From an uncultured Fretibacterium sp. (GTDB lineage: Bacteria; Synergistota; Synergistia; Synergistales; Aminobacteriaceae), in the NCBI GenBank assembly GCA_947168585.1, contig CAMVMK010000013.1, positions 1-47,384 on the forward strand: a stretch of DNA of 47,384 nucleotides, read 5' to 3'. The position numbers and the translations under genes were made by a program. The notes below the pieces were generated by a model that had not been told where the DNA came from, searched no databases, and saw nothing but the letters and a program-made list of their open reading frames with translations. This document shows positions 32,204 through 40,863 of this stretch, in pieces (within the stretch, counting starts at the first letter, position 1; the number at the start of each line of letters is the position of its first letter).

Positions 32204-32237
32204 GTCAAAATAATTTTCAGAAAGGAAATTTTTTAGA

Positions 32238-32465
32238 ATGAAAAAAGATATTCATCCTGAGTATCAGGAATGCAAAGTTACTTGCGCCTGCGGTAATACT
32301 TTCACAACACGTTCAACAATGAAAGAAATCCGCGTCGGCGTTTGCAGTGCCTGCCATCCGTTTTATTCCGGCAAAAAAGGCAGAGTTTTAACTGAAGCCG
32401 GCCGCCTTGAGAAATTCCAGAAAAAATATCAAGGCATTAACTACGGTCAGAAAACTGAAGTATAA
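32238..32465 (+). CDS. rpmE: 50S ribosomal protein L31
   Basis: 75 residues. Starts [20 protein letters not shown] and keeps the four zinc cysteines (CACG and [13 protein letters not shown]), so it is the zinc-binding form of L31. AAAGGAAA lies upstream. It leads the conserved group toward thyX, DUF1385 and prfA. A purine-nucleoside-permease-like gene starts 3 bases after its stop. Confidence 0.97.
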   Translation: MKKDIHPEYQECKVTCACGNTFTTRSTMKEIRVGVCSACHPFYSGKKGRVLTEAGRLEKFQKKYQGINYGQKTEV

Positions 32466-32468
32466 ATT

Positions 32469-33479
32469 ATGAAAAAATTTCTCGCGCTCGTTTTTATTCT
32501 TGCGTCAGTTACGTTTGCAAGTGCCGCTGAAAACTCAGGAAAAATTCCGGTGAAAGTTTTAATTTTGCCGAAATTTGAAGCCGGTGATATTAAAGGCGAT
32601 TTTCCCGGAGAAGCTCAATTTTATTATGAAGCTTTCCTTGACGGCGGCCAAACTTACGAAATTAAAGGCGGTTTTGAGAATAGCAAACTTTATGTTAAAA
32701 ACGGCGTTGCTCTTTACATAACCGGAATGGGAAAAGTAAACGCGGCTTTAAGTACTATGGCCGTTTTGAATGATGAAAGATTTGATTTCTCTGACGCTTA
32801 TATAATTTCAACGGGCTGTGCAGGAGGAGCGCGGGATTTTGCAGTTATGGGCGATGTGTTTTTGATAACGGCGGCTGTTGATTATGATTTAGGCCATCAT
32901 TTTGACATTCGAGACATGAAAGACAAAAATTCTACAACTTGGTTTCACGATAAATCCTATGATAATGCTTCGTTAGTGAAATTAAATACTAAGCTAATCG
33001 ATAAATTATATGATTTAGTAAAAAATGTTAAACTCGAAACTACAGAATTTACACGCGAAACTATGAAAAAAGAATTTAACAACGCTTCTTGGGCTGTCCG
33101 TGAGCCTAAAGTCTTGCAAGGAACTACAGCAACAAGCGATAATTTCTGGAAAGGAATTTATGACCATAATAACGCTCTGTTAATTACAAAAACATATGAA
33201 TGCCGAGACCCTTTCGCAGTGTCCGAAATGGAAGATATTGCTATCGGGCTTGCTTTGAAGCGTATGAACATGTTAGAACGCTATATAATAATCCGTGATG
33301 TCGTAAACATGGACGTTTTTATATTAAATTCAACGCCTGAAAATCTTTTTGAAACAAGCCTTAGTCTTGCTTCTGAAAATAATATGGAAGCTCTCGACAT
33401 ATTCCCTACTGCAATGAAAAATAATTTTGCTGTAGGAAGTATAATAATTAATGCTATAGTCAATAGCGAACTTCTTTAG
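32469..33479 (+). CDS. Exported purine nucleoside permease-like protein (NUP family)
   Basis: 336 residues with a signal peptide (KKFLALVFILASVTFASAAE). The body matches the purine nucleoside permease (NUP) family, related in fold to nucleoside phosphorylases: KVLILPKFEAGDIKGDFPGE, ALYITGMGKVNAALSTMAVL, IISTGCAGGARDFAVMGDVF and VSEMEDIAIGLALKRMN. It is likely periplasmic and acts on or binds nucleosides. Starting 3 bases after rpmE, it interrupts a translation-related cluster. A terminator follows, so it probably shares the rpmE transcript. Confidence 0.8.
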   Translation: MKKFLALVFILASVTFASAAENSGKIPVKVLILPKFEAGDIKGDFPGEAQFYYEAFLDGGQTYEIKGGFENSKLYVKNGVALYITGMGKVNAALSTMAVLNDERFDFSDAYIISTGCAGGARDFAVMGDVFLITAAVDYDLGHHFDIRDMKDKNSTTWFHDKSYDNASLVKLNTKLIDKLYDLVKNVKLETTEFTRETMKKEFNNASWAVREPKVLQGTTATSDNFWKGIYDHNNALLITKTYECRDPFAVSEMEDIAIGLALKRMNMLERYIIIRDVVNMDVFILNSTPENLFETSLSLASENNMEALDIFPTAMKNNFAVGSIIINAIVNSELL

Positions 33480-33490
33480 AAAATTTGTCT

Positions 33491-33533
33491 ACTCTCTTTG
33501 CGTATTTTTTAATGCGCTCAGGGAGTTTTTTTT
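33491..33533 (+). terminator. Rho-independent terminator
   Basis: ACTCTCT (33491-33497) pairs with AGGGAGT, with an inner GCG/CGC pair, followed by eight T. It ends the rpmE-NUP transcript just before thyX. Confidence 0.75.
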
Positions 33534-33546
33534 ATATTTATATATC

Positions 33547-34233
33547 ATGAACGTAATTTTATTAGCATATACGCCTCAGCCTGACGCTTTAGTAGCAGCA
33601 GCAGCACGAATTTGTTATAAAGATGTAACAGCGTCAGATTTACTAAAAGGCGAAGAAGAAAATTTATCGCGCAAATTAATCGCCGATTTATTCAAAAGCG
33701 GCCATATGTCTACGTTTGAACACGTTAATTTTACTTTTGGAATTGACGGTTTAAGCCGCGTTGCTTCTCATCAGTTAGTTCGTCATAGAGTTGCAAGTTT
33801 CAGTCAGCAAAGTCAAAGATACGTCAAAATGACTGCCGACCCTGAAGCCGTTGTAATTCCTGATACTATAAAAAATAATCCTGAAGCATTAAAGATTTTT
33901 AGCAGTGCTGTCGAAATTTCGCAAAAGGCTTATTCTGACTTAGTTAATTTAGGAATTTCAAAAGAAGACGCAAGATTTATCCTGCCTCACGGACATTCTA
34001 CAAGGCTCGTCATGACTATGAACGCAAGAGAACTTCATCATTTCTTTAATTTAAGACTTTGCCGCCGCGCTCAATGGGAAATTCACGAACTTGCAAGAAA
34101 AATGTTAATATTATGCCGCGAAAAAGCTCCCGTCTTATTTGAAAAAGCCGGGCCCGCATGTATATTCGGGGCTTGCTGTGAGGCTCGCTCATGCGGAAAA
34201 ATTTATAAAGATATGGAAGATTTATTAAAATGA
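33547..34233 (+). CDS. thyX: Flavin-dependent thymidylate synthase
   Basis: Makes dTMP from dUMP using methylene-tetrahydrofolate, FAD and NADPH. 228 residues. The ThyX signature RHRxxSxxxxSxR is present as RHRVASFSQQSQRY near residue 80. Also seen are HMSTFEHVNFTFGID and the late box MTMNARELHHFFNLRLCRRA. No clear ribosome site precedes the ATG, which lies only 14 bases after a terminator T run, so a leaderless or short-leader transcript is possible. Its stop overlaps the DUF1385 start as ATGA. Confidence 0.96.
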   Translation: MNVILLAYTPQPDALVAAAARICYKDVTASDLLKGEEENLSRKLIADLFKSGHMSTFEHVNFTFGIDGLSRVASHQLVRHRVASFSQQSQRYVKMTADPEAVVIPDTIKNNPEALKIFSSAVEISQKAYSDLVNLGISKEDARFILPHGHSTRLVMTMNARELHHFFNLRLCRRAQWEIHELARKMLILCREKAPVLFEKAGPACIFGACCEARSCGKIYKDMEDLLK

Positions 34234-35171
34234 ATATTATTAAAAAATTAAATATGATTTTAATTTCGGCTTTGAATTTATTTGCTCTCGAAGCTGAAGA
34301 AAACGATAAAAAAATTCCTGTCGGAGGCCAAGCCGTTATTGAGGGAGTTTTAATGAAAGGCAAAAATTTATGGGGGCTCGCTGTACGCCGTCCTTCGGGT
34401 GAAGTTTTTAAGGACAGCTGGCAAAATTCTTCACGCACTAAACATTTTCCTTATAATTTAATTTTTATTCGCGGCGTTGTTGTTATGTGCGAGATGATGG
34501 CCGTAGGGTTTAAGGCTCTTTCTAAATCCGCTGAAGTAGCTCTCGAAGAAGAAGACGAAAAAATGACTTTCAAAGATATTTTATTAGCTGTAGGTCTTGC
34601 TGTTTTCGCGGTCGGAGGGCTTTTTATCGCGCTTCCTTTATGGCTTGCAGGACATCTTGCTACACAGCAGCTTCATATTAATATCATTGAGGGAGTTTTA
34701 AGAGCTGTAATTTTTATTGCTTATGTCGCGGTTATAGGCCTATGGCCGGATATTAGAGAAGTTTTCCGTTATCACGGCGCAGAACACAAAACTATCAACG
34801 CTTTTGAAGCAGAAATGAAAATGACACCAGAAAATATTATGAAATGTTCACGTATTCACCCACGTTGCGGAACATCTTTTTTATTAATAGCCGTAATCGT
34901 CAGCATTATAATTTTTTCACCCGTAAAAACTTTAGTATCAGGCGAAAGTTTCATCATGCAAGTTATAGCAAGAATAATTTTAATTCCTTTAGTAATCGGA
35001 ATTTCTTACGAGATTATTAAACTTGCGTCAAACAGCGGCAAAATCGGACTTTGTTTTATAAGCCCGTTCTTGACTTTGCAATATTTAACAACAAGAGAAC
35101 CCAATATTAATCAGGCCGAAATAGCTTTAATCTCTCTTGATACAGCTCTTGAAGGAGGTCTTTCAGCATGA
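34230..35171 (+). CDS. DUF1385 family membrane protein (YqhQ-like)
   Basis: 313 residues. Signatures of the family: KIPVGGQAVIEGVLMKGKNL, FIRGVVVMCEMMAVGFKAL, YHGAEHKTINAFE and CSRIHPRCGTSFLLI. It has at least four membrane segments (ILLAVGLAVFAVGGLFIALP, AVIFIAYVAVIGLW, FLLIAVIVSIIIFSPV and IARIILIPLVIGISYEIIKL). The biochemical function is not established. It overlaps thyX by 4 bases and prfA by 4 bases, so the three are translationally coupled. Confidence 0.9.
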   Translation: MNIIKKLNMILISALNLFALEAEENDKKIPVGGQAVIEGVLMKGKNLWGLAVRRPSGEVFKDSWQNSSRTKHFPYNLIFIRGVVVMCEMMAVGFKALSKSAEVALEEEDEKMTFKDILLAVGLAVFAVGGLFIALPLWLAGHLATQQLHINIIEGVLRAVIFIAYVAVIGLWPDIREVFRYHGAEHKTINAFEAEMKMTPENIMKCSRIHPRCGTSFLLIAVIVSIIIFSPVKTLVSGESFIMQVIARIILIPLVIGISYEIIKLASNSGKIGLCFISPFLTLQYLTTREPNINQAEIALISLDTALEGGLSA

Positions 35172-36247
35172 ATATTGAACCGAAATTAAAAGCAATAGAA
35201 CAAGAATATATCGAGACCGGCGAAAAATTAGCTGACCCAGCTGTAGCGTCTAATCCTAAAGAACTGCAAATCTTAGGGAAAAAACGCGCTCAGCTTGAGC
35301 CTGTTGTCATTAAATACCGCGAATATCAAGACGCTTTGAAATCTATCGCAGAAGCTAAAGAGTTAATTAAATCCGGCGACAGCGAACTTGAAGCACTCGC
35401 ACGTGAGGAACTTTCTAATCTTGAACCTAAAATCGAAAATTTTACTCACGATTTAACCCTTTTATTACTGCCTCAAGACCCTAACGATGATAAAAGCGTT
35501 GTCGTTGAAATCCGTGCAGGCACTGGCGGCGATGAAGCTACTTTGTTCGCGGCTGATTTATTCAGAATGTACACAAGATTTTGCGAGCGTCAAAGATGGA
35601 AAATTGAAATCATCGACAGCTCTACTAATACTGCAGGTATCGGAGGCTATAAAGAAATAGTCTTCAGAATTGACAGCAACGGAGCTTACAGCAAAATGAA
35701 ATATGAAAGCGGCGTTCACAGAGTTCAACGAGTTCCGATAACCGAAGCAAGCGGAAGAATTCACACAAGCGCGGCTACTGTCGCAGTTCTGCCCGAAGCT
35801 GATGATGTTGAAGTCGAAATTAGACAGGAAGATTTGAAAATTGATACTTACCGTTCAAGCGGTGCAGGCGGCCAGCACGTCAACATGACTGACTCAGCCG
35901 TCAGAATTACTCACCTGCCTACAGGAATTGTTGTAACTTGTCAGGACGAACGAAGCCAAATTAAAAATAAAGCCCGTGCTATGTCCTATCTTAAAACTAA
36001 ATTATTTGACTTAGAACAGCAAAAACAAAACTCCGAACAGGCAAGCGAACGGCGCGGTATGATAGGCTCAGGCGACAGGTCTGAACGCATTAGAACTTAT
36101 AACTTTCCGCAAAATAGAATTACTGACCATAGAATTAATCTGACGCTTTATAAATTAGAAAATTATCTTGACGGCGATTTATACGAAATGATTGACGCTA
36201 TGTTACTCGCTGAACAAACTCAGAAACTTCAAAACCTTGAGGGATAG
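35168..36247 (+). CDS. prfA: Peptide chain release factor 1
   Basis: Recognises UAA and UAG and triggers release of the finished protein. 359 residues, with ETLFAADLFRMY-like EATLFAADLFRMYTRFCERQ, the SGAGGQHVNMTDSAVRITHL box carrying the GGQ glutamine (modified by PrmC, encoded next) and GDRSERIRTYNFPQNRITDH. AGGAGG lies 9 bases before the ATG inside the DUF1385 gene. A heptamer array and a GC-rich hairpin with a T run follow, separating it from prmC. Confidence 0.97.
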   Translation: MNIEPKLKAIEQEYIETGEKLADPAVASNPKELQILGKKRAQLEPVVIKYREYQDALKSIAEAKELIKSGDSELEALAREELSNLEPKIENFTHDLTLLLLPQDPNDDKSVVVEIRAGTGGDEATLFAADLFRMYTRFCERQRWKIEIIDSSTNTAGIGGYKEIVFRIDSNGAYSKMKYESGVHRVQRVPITEASGRIHTSAATVAVLPEADDVEVEIRQEDLKIDTYRSSGAGGQHVNMTDSAVRITHLPTGIVVTCQDERSQIKNKARAMSYLKTKLFDLEQQKQNSEQASERRGMIGSGDRSERIRTYNFPQNRITDHRINLTLYKLENYLDGDLYEMIDAMLLAEQTQKLQNLEG

Positions 36248-36307
36248 TTAGGAGGTAGGAGTGAGGAGTGAGGCCTCCCCGCCTCGAGCGGGCGTGAGGA
36301 GTTTTTT
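36246..36307 (+). terminator. Heptamer array plus GC-rich hairpin after prfA
   Basis: Four heptamers (GTTAGGA GGTAGGA GTGAGGA GTGAGG) run into CCCGC-CTCGA-GCGGG (36278-36292), then GAGGAG and six T (36302-36307). The GC-rich hairpin looks like another member of the small palindrome family found inside hemC, jag and yidD. Confidence 0.65.
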
Positions 36308-36402
36308 CACGCGCTTAGTTTTCTAAGTAAAAAGAAAGCGCATTTGAGAGCAGAAATTTTAATTGATGTTATTAAAATCGGACCGTGCGGAGATATTTAC
36401 AA

Positions 36403-37215
36403 ATGAGCAACGAAAAGCAAACAAGATTTCTAACCCCTAACCCCTCAGGCCTCACCCAAGAAAATATTTGGCTTGCGTCATATGCTCTTGGGCTTACTAC
36501 AACGCAATTTATGGCAAAAGAAAATTTTTCGCCCGAAGAAAACGCTAAAATTAATTCTTTAATAAAACGCCGCGAAAATCATGAGCCTATGCAATATATT
36601 ATGGGCATTGCAGATTTTTACGGCCGGGATTTTGAAGTCGGCACGGGTGTTTTAATTCCGCGTCATGACAGCGAAACTTTAATTGAAGCTGTGAAAGAAA
36701 TTTTTACGCCCGACTCTGAATTTATTTTCCTTGACTGGGGAACGGGGTCAGGCTGTATCGCTGTAACGTTACTACTCGAATTCAAAAATTCTTTTGCCTT
36801 TATGCTCGATAAAAGCAACGCGGCCTTAATTTACGCCGAAAAAAATTTATCGCGCTTCAACGTTCAAGACCGCGCAAAATTAATCACGGATATAAATGAA
36901 ATCTCCTCACTTGATTTAATAATTTCAAATCCTCCTTATATTCCGTCAGGCGAAATTAAAAATTTAATGCCGGAAGTTAAAGACTATGAGCCTCTTTCAG
37001 CACTTGACGGCGGCGGAGACGGAATGGATTTTTATAGATTAATTTTCTCTCAGGCACGCAATATTTTAAGACCCGATAAATATTTAATCTTTGAGGCCGG
37101 AGACGCTGAGCAGGTACAAAAATTAAAAACTTTAGATAATAATTTCACGTTTATAAATCAAATTTTAGATACAGGGTCTTTTCCGCGCGCTTTAATTTTC
37201 AAAAAAAATATGTAG
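36403..37215 (+). CDS. prmC: Peptide release factor glutamine N5-methyltransferase
   Basis: Methylates the GGQ glutamine of release factors such as the prfA product. The sequence shows PMQYIMGIADFYGRDFEVGT, VLIPRHDSETLIE, the SAM-binding FLDWGTGSGCIAVTL and the catalytic ISNPPYIPSGE. I chose ATG at 36403, with GGAG 10 bases upstream; the longer frame to 36385 lacks a ribosome site. Residues 10-18 (LTPNPSGLT) are encoded by a heptamer array (36430-36457), so the usual N-terminal helical domain begins with repeat-derived sequence. The start codon overlaps the stop of a short upstream reading frame as ATGA. Confidence 0.9.
   Translation: MSNEKQTRFLTPNPSGLTQENIWLASYALGLTTTQFMAKENFSPEENAKINSLIKRRENHEPMQYIMGIADFYGRDFEVGTGVLIPRHDSETLIEAVKEIFTPDSEFIFLDWGTGSGCIAVTLLLEFKNSFAFMLDKSNAALIYAEKNLSRFNVQDRAKLITDINEISSLDLIISNPPYIPSGEIKNLMPEVKDYEPLSALDGGGDGMDFYRLIFSQARNILRPDKYLIFEAGDAEQVQKLKTLDNNFTFINQILDTGSFPRALIFKKNM
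36430..36457. repeat. Heptamer array inside prmC
   Basis: Reads CTAACCCCTAACCCCTCAGG followed by CCTCACCC: three clean units and a diverged one. It is translated as LTPNPSGLT near the PrmC N-terminus. Confidence 0.7.
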
Positions 37216-37320
37216 ACTTTACGGGCTTTTCTTGTAAATAAATAGCACAGTGAACAGTGTTATGTATGGCCGTGCTTGAAACTTTTTTGAAAAAATTTTA
37301 GCAGGAGGGTTTAATCCTTG

Positions 37321-37953
37321 ATGAGCACGAAAAAAAATTTGTGCTATGTTATTGTTACCTTAATTTTCTTCGCGTTTTTTTCTATGGGTTCGGGCTGCGG
37401 CGACACAAAATATTACAACAATGACAGCGGCAGCAGTTCTAAAACATCGACAGGCCATTATGTTCCCGGCAATATTAAAAATTTTCAAATTACCATGAAA
37501 AAAACAGGAGATTATTATGCTGAACAAGGCTATCCTGATTCTATGAACGCTTGGCGTACTGTTCCTAAATTGATGGATTGTTATTCTATGATACTTACAG
37601 GAAATAACATAATAAATAGCGGCGGTGTAAGTTCTTCAGTCGTGCTTGATTTTGAATATGAGAATCATCCTAATTCACTTATAACTACTCTGCCGGTCTC
37701 ATTTCAAGCTCTTTCTTATTATAAATTTGTTGATAACAGCACATATGAATGTACAGAAAAAGATCAAGATGACGCTACCGGAGGACAAATGAACACGGGT
37801 TATTTTGATAATATTGTTACTCTTGTTAATAATTCAACTTTGAAATGGAGCTACTCTTGGAAAAATAATCCCAACGTATACGGCCAAACATACGGGCAAG
37901 TAATAGGCGCAATGGCAACTTATCAGGAAATAACTCTGCGTAGAGTCAAATAA
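37321..37953 (+). CDS. Exported lipoprotein-like protein of unknown function
   Basis: 211 residues. A hydrophobic N-terminal segment (LCYVIVTLIFFAFFSMGS) ends at GSGC-GD, which resembles a lipobox, so it is probably a lipoprotein anchored by that cysteine. The mature part begins with a Ser/Asn-rich linker (YYNNDSGSSSKTSTGHY) and then a globular domain with many Tyr, Asn and Thr. No family recognised. The start is ATG at 37321 or TTG at 37318; GGAGGG lies 11 or 8 bases away. It begins the accessory cluster 37.3-40.8 kb, with the next gene 30 bases downstream. The 100-base gap before it holds no clear terminator. Confidence 0.65.
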   Translation: MSTKKNLCYVIVTLIFFAFFSMGSGCGDTKYYNNDSGSSSKTSTGHYVPGNIKNFQITMKKTGDYYAEQGYPDSMNAWRTVPKLMDCYSMILTGNNIINSGGVSSSVVLDFEYENHPNSLITTLPVSFQALSYYKFVDNSTYECTEKDQDDATGGQMNTGYFDNIVTLVNNSTLKWSYSWKNNPNVYGQTYGQVIGAMATYQEITLRRVK

Positions 37954-37983
37954 AAATTTTTACACGAAAGGAGAAAATTAAAA

Positions 37984-38715
37984 ATGTCTTTCTGGACTTG
38001 GCTTTTCGGTGATGACGATGAAGATGATGAACAAGAACGCAAAATAAATTATCTTCCTCAAGAGTTCGCCGAGTTCAATAACAATGATGACGAGCAAAAT
38101 CTAAAATTTTTAGAAATAGTTAAGGTCGATAGAAAATTTTTACACGTTTGGAACGCCATGAAACAGGGCGGTGCTGTCGATACTATCCCGGGCGCAAAAG
38201 GCGATTTCGGCCATGAAATTACTAACCCTATTCCTGTCAACGGAACGCTGGGCGAATTAACTTATCTTTCACGTCTGCTAACGTCTTCGGGCGAAAAAAT
38301 ATTTTTTCATCGTCTCGGCAGCATAGACACTATAGATATTTTTGAAACTGTTTCTCAAAGCGGCGATGATTGGGACGTTCTTTTTGTAGATTTATATCAC
38401 ACCCGAAAAACAAGACTGGCCCCGAAAAATTATAAATTTCAAAAAGACAGCAGCGGCAGACCTTACACGACTTTAATACGCGGTATTGACGGCTGTATTG
38501 AGGATTTTCCGCGCTCTTTTTATGATGTTTTACGAAATCAGACAATATTCTCAATGAAAATGCTTCCCGACCCTGACGCTAAAAAAATTATAAAACTTAG
38601 GCGGCCTAAATCCCAAACAAAAATTGTTGAAGAATGTGTGTCCCAGCTGAGCGGGCAAAAAACTGTGAAAATCTCCGGCAATAGAGTAATTACTAAAATG
38701 GTAGCAAAGTTCTAA
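37984..38715 (+). CDS. Unknown protein sharing a module with the next gene
   Basis: 243 residues, without a signal peptide. It begins with FWTWLFGDDDEDDEQER, an aromatic then strongly acidic start, then KFLHVWNAMKQGGAVDTIPG. That segment resembles the module core of the downstream protein (SSRLWYALARGGVKKADVTY). The rest (GEKIFFHRLGSIDTIDIFET, DDWDVLFVDLYHTRKTRLAP) has no recognised family. The C-terminus is basic. AAAGGAG lies upstream. It sits in a three-gene accessory set between core genes and is probably co-transcribed with the modular transglutaminase-like gene 14 bases downstream. Confidence 0.6.
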   Translation: MSFWTWLFGDDDEDDEQERKINYLPQEFAEFNNNDDEQNLKFLEIVKVDRKFLHVWNAMKQGGAVDTIPGAKGDFGHEITNPIPVNGTLGELTYLSRLLTSSGEKIFFHRLGSIDTIDIFETVSQSGDDWDVLFVDLYHTRKTRLAPKNYKFQKDSSGRPYTTLIRGIDGCIEDFPRSFYDVLRNQTIFSMKMLPDPDAKKIIKLRRPKSQTKIVEECVSQLSGQKTVKISGNRVITKMVAKF

Positions 38716-38729
38716 ATTAGAGGAAAAAA

Positions 38730-40655
38730 ATGTTAAACTCAAGATTAAATTCAAATTCAAGCGCGCAAAATGTTTTAACTCTGAAAGATCTTCCGGCGGC
38801 AATCTTAAAAAATGTCATGCTTCCCAAAAAGACAAGCTATAATTTTATTTTAAGGCATGATGATTTTTTACGCTGTAAGACTAAATCGTCCCGTCTTTGG
38901 TATGCTCTCGCACGCGGAGGCGTTAAAAAAGCTGACGTAACTTACACATCGTCCGGAGAATTTACGATTAAAAATATAATCTGGTGGGGCTGTCCTATGT
39001 ACCCTGTTAAAAATGAAAGTGAAATAGTCGCCTCCGTACAGAAAGCCAAGAAAAAAAATGCTCCTGAGTTCGGTCTTTTACTCGAAAAAGAATTTTATGA
39101 ACAATGCCAAAAAAATCCGTCTATAAGAGATAGGGCTTTGCGCGAAGGCGGGTTATTGTCTTACGGAAGTTATACGGAAAACAACGCTGCTTATTGTTGT
39201 TATCAATGTAAATATCAAGATTTTGATATTGTTAGAAATGAAAATGACATAATCGCTGCCGTTCAGAGAGCTAAGAGTAAAAATGCGTCCGAGCTCAACA
39301 TTCTTTTAGAAAAAACTTATTATGAACAATGCCGAAAAGACCCGTCTATAAGAGAAAGGGCATTGCTTAAAGGCGGTTTATCTTCATTTGAAAGTTATAC
39401 GGAGAGCAACGGCCTTTATTGTTATCATAAATGCAAGTATAAAGATTTTTATGTTGTAGAGGGTGCTTTGAATGAGGCTTCGGCTGTAAAAGTTCTTAAC
39501 GCCGGTCTGAGCGGGGCGGAGGCTGTAGCTTTCTTTCCTGACGCTGCTTCATGGAATTTAACTCTGCGCAATAAAGAATATCTCGGTGAGTGGGGAGGCA
39601 AGGCGGGATTACTCGGTGCTTATAGTCAAAGAATAGAAATGAAAGCATATATTTTCGGTGCTGACGGAGATGCTTTTTATCCGGCCGTGAGAATTTTAAG
39701 TGCCTGTAAAAAGAAAACTGAAAACAAACTTCCTCCCAAATATAAGAAAACTCTCGATGAGGCGCGGAATTTACTTGAAGATGTCAACGACAGCGATAAT
39801 TTAGAAATGTTTATTAAAATTCATGATTTAATCTGCAAAAAAGTTATTTACGATAAAAAGGCCGTAGACTGCAATTCATGCGTAGGGGCACTGCTAAACA
39901 GCAAAGCTAAATGTGATGGATATTCGGACACGTTTTATCTGCTCTGCGGGCTGAAAAATCTTCCGGCGGCTTATCAATCCGGGAAAAGCAAAATTGAGCG
40001 CAAATACACTGAAGAAGATAATCATATGTGGAATTTATTTTTACTTGACGGAGTTTGGCGCGGCACTGACACTACATGGGACGGCGGCGGCGATGTCAAC
40101 GAAAAAACTGTCTACGATTATTTTAATATCGGCCTCGACAGAATGAAGCCGTCTTATGCGTTTTCTGATTTTATGCTTCCAAAGAACATGCTTGAAAAAA
40201 CGCAGGCATATGAACGTCCGACCCGTGAAGTTCAAGTTAGTTCAGAAGACGAAATGATAAAAGTTTTCAGAGGCATGATAATTTCCGGCTTGGATAAAAT
40301 CACTTTAAGATGTCCGGAAAGATTTTATAATACATTTTTAAGAGATGACGGGCTTTTATGGCGTTGTTTGGCTCGTGTCGGCATTGAAAAATGTGATTGC
40401 AATCACCGCAATAATGTCATAAGAATAAGCAAATTAGTATTATTTTCACACTGGGCATATTGCGAAAAAGCAGAAGACGTAAGCAAAGCCGCTGAAAATA
40501 TTTTAGCAAATAATGTCCAGAAATTTACATTTGTATTTGAGCCGAAACTTTTTCAACAGTCTTTCAGCGCAAAAACTAAATTCACAAAACTCCGTTATTT
40601 ATTAGCTTCCGGCGGCTTAGAATGTCAGCGAAATCTCTACATCATTTGGAATTGA
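38730..40655 (+). CDS. Modular transglutaminase-like protein, 3' end frameshifted
   Basis: 641 residues up to an in-frame TGA. The core (about residues 345-460) has a transglutaminase-like triad: cysteine in SKAKCDGYSDTFYLLC, histidine in EDNHMWNLF and aspartate in WRGTDTTWDGGG. Around it are repeats of about 80 residues. Two are near-identical (LLEKEFYEQCQKNPSIRDRA / LLEKTYYEQCRKDPSIRERA, each followed by GG and a Tyr/Cys-rich CKY-DF end), with diverged copies at both ends (LWYALARGGVKK, LWRCLARVGIEK, LRYLLASGGLEC). There is no signal peptide. Another module copy continues in a different frame after the stop (40621-40845), so the gene is broken or misread there. Function unknown; a protease or cross-linker acting on proteins is possible. 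Confidence 0.75.
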   Translation: MLNSRLNSNSSAQNVLTLKDLPAAILKNVMLPKKTSYNFILRHDDFLRCKTKSSRLWYALARGGVKKADVTYTSSGEFTIKNIIWWGCPMYPVKNESEIVASVQKAKKKNAPEFGLLLEKEFYEQCQKNPSIRDRALREGGLLSYGSYTENNAAYCCYQCKYQDFDIVRNENDIIAAVQRAKSKNASELNILLEKTYYEQCRKDPSIRERALLKGGLSSFESYTESNGLYCYHKCKYKDFYVVEGALNEASAVKVLNAGLSGAEAVAFFPDAASWNLTLRNKEYLGEWGGKAGLLGAYSQRIEMKAYIFGADGDAFYPAVRILSACKKKTENKLPPKYKKTLDEARNLLEDVNDSDNLEMFIKIHDLICKKVIYDKKAVDCNSCVGALLNSKAKCDGYSDTFYLLCGLKNLPAAYQSGKSKIERKYTEEDNHMWNLFLLDGVWRGTDTTWDGGGDVNEKTVYDYFNIGLDRMKPSYAFSDFMLPKNMLEKTQAYERPTREVQVSSEDEMIKVFRGMIISGLDKITLRCPERFYNTFLRDDGLLWRCLARVGIEKCDCNHRNNVIRISKLVLFSHWAYCEKAEDVSKAAENILANNVQKFTFVFEPKLFQQSFSAKTKFTKLRYLLASGGLECQRNLYIIWN

Positions 40656-40845
40656 ATACATTGTCAAAAAAGGCTGTAGAAGCGGCAAATCTGTTTTAGA
40701 TTTATGGTTTACGCCGCTGCTGTTTCAAAAAGTAATGAAAAATCAAGAGTTATTATTCTCTCCTATCCGGAACATGGGAATTAACAAAGAAATTTCTTAC
40801 TCATATAGTCAAGATAATTCACGAATAAAAATTCAATTAAATTAA
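40621..40845 (+). pseudogene. Out-of-frame 3' tail of the modular protein
   Basis: In the +1 frame relative to the preceding gene the sequence stays open from 40621 to TAA at 40843. It reads SFGIEYIVKKGCRSGKSVLD, LWFTPLLFQKVMKNQELLF and SPIRNMGINKEISYSYS. This matches the module pattern of the upstream gene (FVFEPKLFQQ, LWRCLARVGIEK). A net one-base insertion or two-base deletion between about 40621 and 40655 separates the two parts. The rest of the gap up to 40979 holds heptamers and the aspS promoter. Confidence 0.75.
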
Positions 40846-40863
40846 GCACCTGCCTAAAAGGCA

